DNA from: Bacteroidales bacterium UBA1309
Lineage (GTDB): Bacteria; Bacteroidota; Bacteroidia; Bacteroidales; Dysgonomonadaceae
Reading direction: 5' to 3'
NCBI GenBank assembly: GCA_002307185.1
Contig: DBTT01000041.1
Location: 41,813 to 105,812, forward strand
Length of the DNA: 64,000 nt
The position numbers were made by a program, and so were the translations under genes. The notes below the pieces were generated by a model that was not told the DNA's origin, searched no databases, and worked only from the letters and a program-made list of their open reading frames with translations. Of this stretch, positions 59,388 through 64,000 are shown in pieces (the stretch's first letter is position 1; each line of letters starts with the position of its first letter).

Positions 59388-60284
59388 ATGGAGCTAAATT
59401 TATTCCCTTTAAAAGATAAATATATATTCTTAAGTCTGGCCAGCGGGAGCAGTGGCAATTGCTACTTTCTTGGCAAATCGTCTTCTGGTATTCTGATTGA
59501 TGCCGGTATAGGCTTGCGCACAATAAAAAAGTCACTTCGGGAACACGGAATAGCGTTACAGAATATTATGGCAGTGCTTGTTACGCATGATCATGCAGAT
59601 CATATACGAACAGTGGGATGCCTAGGTGAAAAACTTCATATCCCGATTTATGCCACAAAAGCCACGCACGAAGCCATCAACAGAAGCCACTATGTGCAGG
59701 ACAAACTTCAAGCTTCCCAAAAAGTGATTGAGAAGGAAAGCATGTTTTCATTGCATGGCTTTGATGTGACGGCTTTCGAGGTGCCCCATGATAGCTTCGA
59801 CAATGTTGGATACCATATCAATTTTGGAGGACATTCTTTGACTTTGGCCACCGACGTGGGGCGGATTACCGATAGAATTGAGTATTTTTCGAAAAAAGCG
59901 GAACTCTTGGTGATTGAAAGCAATTACGATGAAGAAATGCTCCAAAACGGGAGCTATCCAGCATATTTAAAAAAACGGATCACATGCGGCACAGGTCATT
60001 TGAGCAACCGCGAAGCAGCCGATTTTGTGGTAAAGGTTTATTCAGAACAGTTGGCCGACATTTGGCTTTGCCATTTGAGCAACGACAACAATCACCCCGA
60101 GCTGGCATACAAAACGGTGGAGCAAAACCTGTATCAGGCGGGCATACGGGTAGGTATAGACGTGATGCTGCAAGCCCTCAACCGAGGAAAACCATCCAAA
60201 TCCAAAGAATTTATTCCAACGGGAAAGAGCAATGCCGTTTCATCCAAAATCGAAGAAAACGTTTCATCTTACATTCCCCACTAA
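59388..60284 (+). CDS. MBL-fold metallo-hydrolase, WalJ/YycJ-like
   Basis: A 298-residue metallo-beta-lactamase-fold protein. SLASGSSGNCYFLG opens the domain; the metal site is THDHADH (H67, H69, D71, H72), with H137-region VPHDSFDNVGY and LATDVGRIT following, and HLSNDNNHPE near the end. YycJ/WalJ proteins are 5'-3' exonuclease-like and tied to cell-wall and repair processes in Firmicutes; the Bacteroidota role is less clear. A codon at 59379 is in frame but falls inside the promoter, so 59388 is used. Confidence 0.9.
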   Translation: MELNLFPLKDKYIFLSLASGSSGNCYFLGKSSSGILIDAGIGLRTIKKSLREHGIALQNIMAVLVTHDHADHIRTVGCLGEKLHIPIYATKATHEAINRSHYVQDKLQASQKVIEKESMFSLHGFDVTAFEVPHDSFDNVGYHINFGGHSLTLATDVGRITDRIEYFSKKAELLVIESNYDEEMLQNGSYPAYLKKRITCGTGHLSNREAADFVVKVYSEQLADIWLCHLSNDNNHPELAYKTVEQNLYQAGIRVGIDVMLQALNRGKPSKSKEFIPTGKSNAVSSKIEENVSSYIPH

Positions 60285-60348
60285 TTTCAGCCCTTTTTGC
60301 ATAAATAGCACTTATAATATCAATACACCCTCACTTTACTATATCAAC

Positions 60349-61704
60349 ATGAAGAAAAAAATTCTGATAGTAGAGGACGACACGGCTTTTGCACTTATGC
60401 TTCGAACTTGGTTTCAACGAAATCAGTTTGAGGTGGAAACTTGTGCAAAACAAGAGGAAGCAAAAAAAATACTACTTCAGCAAACTTTTGACCTACTACT
60501 TTTCGACTACCGTTTGCCCGACGGAGATGGCATTTCCCTGCTTTCTTGGTTCAAAGAGCAACCCAATATATCGCCTGTCCCAGTGTTTATCATGACAAGC
60601 TATGCGGAAATTCAAAATGCAGTGCGAGCCATAAAACTCGGAGCTTTTGATTATTTGGAGAAGCCGATAAACCCATCGGTGCTTTCGCAAAAAATAGAAC
60701 AGGCATTGGTACAAAAACAATCCCCTCTGAATTTGCCGTCCACCGGAAAATCGGCGACACCACCTCCAAGAAAACAAATCGAGGTTGTCTGGGGGGAAAG
60801 CAAAGCTTCGCAGAAAATGTATGAATACATCAATCTTGTGGCACCTACCCAACTTTCAGTCTTGATCCGCGGCGAAAGTGGTACAGGAAAAGAATATGCC
60901 GCCAAAGCCATCCACGAAAAAAGCAGGAGAAATGCCAAGCCTTTTCTAGCGATCGACTGTGGAAGCCTCTCCAAAGAGCTTGCTCCTAGTGAACTCTTTG
61001 GCCACCTGAAAGGTTCTTTCACTTCGGCCATCGACAACAAAAAAGGGGCTTTCGAGCAAACAAATGGTGGGACATTGTTCCTCGACGAAGTGGGAAACCT
61101 GTCGTATGATGTGCAGGTTCAACTCTTGCGCGCCGTGCAGGAAATGAAAGTACGTCCCGTTGGTTCTTCTTCCGACATAGACGTGAATGTCCGCATCATT
61201 GTGGCCACCAACGAAAATTTGGAAACAGCTATCGCCGAAGGACGATTCCGCGAGGATCTTTTTCACCGCCTCAACGAGTTTTCACTCGTAGTGCCACCGC
61301 TAAGGGAACGCACTGGAGATTTGCCCCATTTTGCAGAGCACTTTTTGGAAAAAGCAAACGAAGAACTCCAAAAGCAATTGAAAGGCTTCAGCCCCGAGTG
61401 CATGAAAGCTCTGGAAGCTTACAATTGGCCGGGAAACTTGCGTGAATTGCGCAACGCTATCAGACGGATGGCTTTGTTTGCGCAATCGGAGTACATTACG
61501 AAAGATAATCTGCCCGACTTACTGCAAAAAAAACACGAACCGGAAATAGCAACCGAGTTGTCATTGAAGCCGAAAGACGAAAAACAGCAGATTGAAAATG
61601 CAATCAAAATGGCAAAAGGCAACAAGTCTTTAGCTGCCCAATTGCTGAATATAGACCGTAAAACACTATACAACAAAATCCATCTTTACGGTATAGAACT
61701 TTAG
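60349..61704 (+). CDS. NtrC-type response regulator with altered sigma-54 contact loop
   Basis: A 451-residue regulator. The receiver domain has phospho-acceptor D53 (LLFDYRLPDGDG) and the Lys of YLEKPIN. The AAA+ domain has Walker A GESGTGKE, Walker B GGTLFLDEVGNLS, and the arginine-finger region EGRFREDLFHRLNEF. The GAFTGA loop that contacts sigma-54 reads GSFTSA. A Fis-type helix-turn-helix (NKSLAAQLLNIDRKTLYNKI) closes the protein. The start at 60349 (MKKKILIVEDD) is chosen over a 39-residue upstream extension overlapping the previous gene. No sensor kinase is adjacent. Confidence 0.92.
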   Translation: MKKKILIVEDDTAFALMLRTWFQRNQFEVETCAKQEEAKKILLQQTFDLLLFDYRLPDGDGISLLSWFKEQPNISPVPVFIMTSYAEIQNAVRAIKLGAFDYLEKPINPSVLSQKIEQALVQKQSPLNLPSTGKSATPPPRKQIEVVWGESKASQKMYEYINLVAPTQLSVLIRGESGTGKEYAAKAIHEKSRRNAKPFLAIDCGSLSKELAPSELFGHLKGSFTSAIDNKKGAFEQTNGGTLFLDEVGNLSYDVQVQLLRAVQEMKVRPVGSSSDIDVNVRIIVATNENLETAIAEGRFREDLFHRLNEFSLVVPPLRERTGDLPHFAEHFLEKANEELQKQLKGFSPECMKALEAYNWPGNLRELRNAIRRMALFAQSEYITKDNLPDLLQKKHEPEIATELSLKPKDEKQQIENAIKMAKGNKSLAAQLLNIDRKTLYNKIHLYGIEL

Positions 61705-61788
61705 GTATCTATCTCAATGATTCTGTTTTAAGATTTATTCCATTTCAAAATGAACAATATTAAGAGTAAAGATTTATGAATCCACACG

Positions 61789-61816
61789 GTTGTTTTTCAA
61801 AAAAAATATATCTTTG
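61789..61816 (+). promoter_or_regulatory. Promoter of tRNA-Gly
   Basis: GTTG (61789-61792), 16 bases, TATCTTTG (61809-61816) and C. The mature tRNA starts 12 bases after the element, the same distance as for tRNA-fMet. Confidence 0.6.
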
Positions 61817-61828
61817 CAGTACCTTTTT

Positions 61829-61901
61829 GCGGAAATAGCTCAGTCGGTAGAGCATTAGCTTCCCAAGCTGGGGGTCGCGGGTTCGAGTCCCGTTTTCCGC
61901 T
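61829..61901 (+). tRNA. tRNA-Gly (CCC)
   Basis: Acceptor stem GCGGAAA/TTTCCGC, D-arm GCTC-AGTCGGTA-GAGC, anticodon stem TTAGC/GCTGG with loop TTCCCAA giving anticodon CCC, T-arm GCGGG-TTCGAGT-CCCGT. The discriminator T is followed by CGT, so CCA is not encoded. Confidence 0.95.
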
Positions 61902-61910
61902 CGTAAATAC

Positions 61911-61948
61911 CAGGTAGTTACAAAATAGGTAGCTGCCTGTTTTTTTTG
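61911..61948 (+). terminator. Terminator after tRNA-Gly
   Basis: CAGGTAGTTAC (61911-61921) pairs with GTAGCTGCCTG (61929-61939), 11 pairs including two G-T wobbles, with a 7-base loop and a run of eight or more T residues. Confidence 0.8.
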
Positions 61949-62006
61949 TTTTTTGAGGGTTTCAGGCCGGTTGAGTTAAACCGAGAATTAAACCAGAAAA
62001 TGGCTT

Positions 62007-62155
62007 ATGAATACCTCTGTTTCAATCATTTGCTACAAGCAAAAAAAACACTTTCGAATGGTGAAAATCCACTCATGTTGCGCATCTGTAAAGACAGGTA
62101 AAGAACTTATCAAAGTTTAGGAATCTCAATCAACCCACTGCAGATATGGATATTT
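62007..62155 (+). pseudogene. Remnant of a tyrosine integrase N-terminus
   Basis: ATG at 62007 starts MNTSVSIICYKQKK. A frame change in the A-run at about 62041 then gives KTLSNGENPLMLRICKDR, an in-frame stop, and YQSLGISINPLQIW. Joined, these match the N-terminal Arm-binding segment of Bacteroidota tyrosine recombinases (pattern MNTSVSIxCYKxKTLSNGExPLMLRICKDGKxKYQSLGISINP). The core and catalytic domains are missing. It lies 105 bases downstream of tRNA-Gly, a typical integration position. Family assignment is from memory. Confidence 0.6.
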
Positions 62156-62614
62156 GCCAACCTCTTCCAAAGATTTTTGAGTTTGCCTAAATTTAAAGAC
62201 ACCTTCAGGCAGGCAGAAGAAAGAAAGTTTTGTTTTCATGAGCAAGACACAGCTTGTCTCAAGACTCATTTATTTTAAGATGGGTTCAATATAATAACAG
62301 CGATTTAAACGCTTATACCAAAATCTTTAGTACAAATCATCAAAAAGACGTTTTATTTGCTGAATCCTTTTGGTAATGAAGGGGGTATATATCTCGGTGG
62401 TTTTGCTGCTGCGTCCCTATAATTCTTGTGTATATCTCAAATCTGTTTCGTTTTGAAGCAAATGGGTGGCGTAGTAGCCAATGCAAGGTAACGGGGTATG
62501 TGATTCAAGTTTTGAGTACTTGTTTCAAAACCTGTTGCCTTGTTTTCAATTTATTACTTTCCTGTCAACGGAGCACTGAAACCCGACTTCCGGGTATTTT
62601 GCTGTTGTGTGCTG
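62156..62614. other. Intergenic region, decayed DNA
   Basis: No gene is supported. The first part continues the integrase remnant with broken frames. A 67-codon frame at 62428 has no recognisable features. The right end contains TGAAACCCGACTTCCGGG and GTTGTGTGCTGTTAT (62593-62607), related to the end of the palindrome at 63367-63500. Confidence 0.4.
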
Positions 62615-63334
62615 TTATTTGTTCTCTTTAGTTTTCCAATTATTGAATTTTTGCCGTAAAGTTTCAACTGCATTCAGAGTATCATCTGTCCCATAAACAA
62701 CCAAATTCAAATAAGGATTTTCGGTGTCATCAGTAGGTTTGGCAACAGTTAAAAAAGCACTTAACGCTTTTATGTCTCCACATCTTTTGTCACCTCCAAG
62801 TTTAGCACCTGCTTCCAATGCAAACATCAACACATCTTCTATGGGAAGAGAATCTTTTTGAGCTTTTATTGCAGCATTTAACACTGCTTGTAATTCTTTT
62901 GAATCAGACAATGTGTTGCCTTGTACTGAAATTCCTTTTGCTGTTAATGCCCCTTTGTTTGGTGTTGTCGAAATTCCTGTATAAGTTAAAGGCTTCTCCA
63001 AATAATTTACACATATTACAGCATACTGTTGTTCTTCAGGGTCAAACATTGGGTCTTTAATTGCGTTAAGAATTTCTTCGGGAGATGCGTCAGCCAAAAT
63101 CATTTTCAATCCTTTTGCCCTTGCTTCATTATTGCTCATTGCCTGGACAACGATTGCTCCTTTTCCGGGAGCGATAGCTCCAATACCATAAACGCTATAA
63201 GTGCAAGATGCTCCTGCTATTCCAATAGCTTTTGTTTTACGATCAACAACGATAATTGACCATGTAGCAAAAGATGGAATAACAAAAATCGTTACAAAAC
63301 AAAATGCTAGATAAAGATGTTTTAATTTTTTCAT
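62615..63334 (-). CDS. Secreted DUF1028 (Ntn-hydrolase-like) protein
   Basis: A 239-residue protein with signal peptide MKKLKHLYLAFCFVTIFVIP and probable cleavage before TWSIIVVDRK. The mature part has DUF1028 features: TWSIIVVDRKTKAIGIAGAS at the N-terminus, GIGAIAPGKGAIVVQAMSN, and the C-terminal GDKRCGDIKALSAFL and PYLNLVVYG. The family is predicted to have an Ntn-hydrolase fold, in which the new N-terminal Thr could act as nucleophile; activity is unproven. The frame runs to 63370, but the signal peptide places the start at 63334. It lies inside the cassette-like right end. Confidence 0.8.
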   Translation of the reverse strand: MKKLKHLYLAFCFVTIFVIPSFATWSIIVVDRKTKAIGIAGASCTYSVYGIGAIAPGKGAIVVQAMSNNEARAKGLKMILADASPEEILNAIKDPMFDPEEQQYAVICVNYLEKPLTYTGISTTPNKGALTAKGISVQGNTLSDSKELQAVLNAAIKAQKDSLPIEDVLMFALEAGAKLGGDKRCGDIKALSAFLTVAKPTDDTENPYLNLVVYGTDDTLNAVETLRQKFNNWKTKENK

Positions 63335-63366
63335 GTTGTTAATACTTAAATGGTTGTCTAATAATA

Positions 63367-63500
63367 GCACACAACGTTTTCGGGCTTTGCGTTCGGGCGG
63401 GTTTCAGAGCACAAAGTTTCAATTTATTACTAAAGTTCATTAGATGCAGAAAGTTCCAAGTTTGCACGTCAGCCCGCCTGACGCAAAACCCGTGTTAGGC
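63367..63500 (-). repeat. Large imperfect palindrome, attC-like recombination site candidate
   Basis: The outer ends are GCACACAACG (63367-63376) and GTTAGGC (63494-63500). Inside, GGGCTTTGCGTTCGGGCGGG (63382-63401) is nearly complementary to CCCGCCTGACGCAAAACCC (63473-63491), with mismatches and an unpaired base. A 70-base AT-rich centre separates the arms. Read on the minus strand it begins GCCTAAC, which fits the attC box RYYYAAC, and ends GTTGTGTGC, which only partly fits GTTRRRY. The stop codon of the upstream gene lies in the first box, as in integron cassettes. No integron integrase is visible. Confidence 0.5.
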
Positions 63501-63929
63501 GCTGTATTTGTTTCTCCAGTCGTCAGGAACGTCTAACCAAATTGCTGGTGTCAGCCAGTTACTTGCTTTAAATGTTGCTGTCTCGTCTGAAAATGAAATT
63601 GACTTTGTTTCAATTTTAGTTAGAATTTCCTGTATAATGTTTTCTTTGGTCGTATCTGCTGAAAAATTAAAGTCGTCAACGTTAACAGGGATTTCCGAAA
63701 ACCAACCTTTATAAAAAACACTTTCAGGTCCACCAAGTCCGTATTCATTTTCTTTTTTGTCCTCGCACCATTCCCACCAACTTACGCTGTCGATTTTATA
63801 GCCAGATGTCACAAGGTCGGAAATGAAGTCTTTGTAGTTGTCACGGGAAACAATGATGTCAATGTAACCATGTCCAACAGGTTGCGCCTTATGTTTTTCA
63901 AGTATGTTATCAAGTGTTGACTTGTCCAT
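63495..63929 (-). CDS. Hypothetical protein, cassette-like
   Basis: A 144-residue acidic soluble protein I do not recognise. It has no signal peptide or helix long enough for a membrane. It is rich in Trp (VSWWEWCEDKK, YKGWFSEI, NWLTPAIWLD, DDWRNK) and begins with a predicted alpha/beta unit (HGYIDIIVSRDNYKDFISDLV). Its stop codon overlaps the attC-like box at 63494-63500, and its ATG directly follows CCGTTAC at the left end of another possible site that is cut by the window edge. Its placement suggests a mobile gene cassette. Confidence 0.65.
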   Translation of the reverse strand: MDKSTLDNILEKHKAQPVGHGYIDIIVSRDNYKDFISDLVTSGYKIDSVSWWEWCEDKKENEYGLGGPESVFYKGWFSEIPVNVDDFNFSADTTKENIIQEILTKIETKSISFSDETATFKASNWLTPAIWLDVPDDWRNKYSA

Positions 63930-64000
63930 GTAACGGTCGTCTGTAATATTGCTGCTAAAGTTTGGCGGTATGAAAAGTTGCCGATTGCGGGCGATTTCCT

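Noticed and set aside
62428..62631. 67-codon plus-strand frame
   Set aside because: No recognisable features, overlaps the end of the DUF1028 gene and lies in decayed DNA.

Overview
The window looks like a chromosomal segment of a Bacteroidota member, most likely order Bacteroidales (inference, no database was searched). Four things point there. Promoters match TTTG/TAnnTTTG, the pattern read by the short primary sigma factor encoded at 44216-45076. Start codons lack strong Shine-Dalgarno sequences. Several proteins belong to families typical of the phylum (DUF3078, DUF3127, the 30-residue AURKAIP1/COX24-like ribosomal peptide, type B L31, a signal-less SpoIID protein, a GH95 fucosidase). Neither tRNA gene encodes its CCA end.

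Layout. 1-9 kb is housekeeping: a thioesterase fragment, an old-yellow-enzyme reductase, L31, a lactonase-fold lipoprotein, DUF3078, initiator tRNA-Met, HU, a small ribosomal peptide, RNase G and RlmD. 9-16 kb is one minus-strand drug-efflux operon (TetR, TolC, HlyD, two ABC ATPases, two ABC-2 permeases). 16.5-18.2 kb has a luciferase-like monooxygenase facing a flavin reductase whose signal peptide is out of frame. 18.2-25 kb is an iron-uptake-like block: ExbD/ExbB, a LytS/LytTR two-component pair, a PepSY membrane protein and a TonB-dependent siderophore receptor. 25.4-33.4 kb is an L-fucose locus: a LacI regulator with a PurR-like operator, aldo/keto reductase, zinc dehydrogenase, lactonase-type amidohydrolase, FucP and a GH95 alpha-L-fucosidase. 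33.5-48.2 kb is core genes: DUF3127, an MsbA-like exporter, SurE, LpxB, SpoIID, a CCA-adding enzyme, hemolysin III, a sphingomyelinase-like phosphodiesterase, the primary sigma factor, HtrA and FabD.

48.4-58.2 kb is the most notable part. It is a six-gene plus-strand cluster: a diverged FHA/DUF3662-like protein, a 27-residue membrane peptide, a PP2C phosphatase, a Ser/Thr kinase fused to an FGE-sulfatase domain, a 1,494-residue fusion of a SEDS (RodA/FtsW) glycosyltransferase with a class B penicillin-binding protein, and an FHA protein. It resembles the actinobacterial fhaA-pstP-rodA-pbpA-pknB operon, but here polymerase and crosslinker are one polypeptide and the kinase active site is unusual. 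A phospho-signalling system controlling peptidoglycan synthesis is the natural reading.

58.4-61.7 kb holds a FabK-like flavin enzyme, a WalJ-like hydrolase and a response regulator with an altered sigma-54 contact motif. From tRNA-Gly at 61829 to the right edge the sequence changes character: an integrase remnant, a DUF1028 gene and an unknown gene separated by a large imperfect palindrome resembling an integron attC site. This end looks like accessory DNA.
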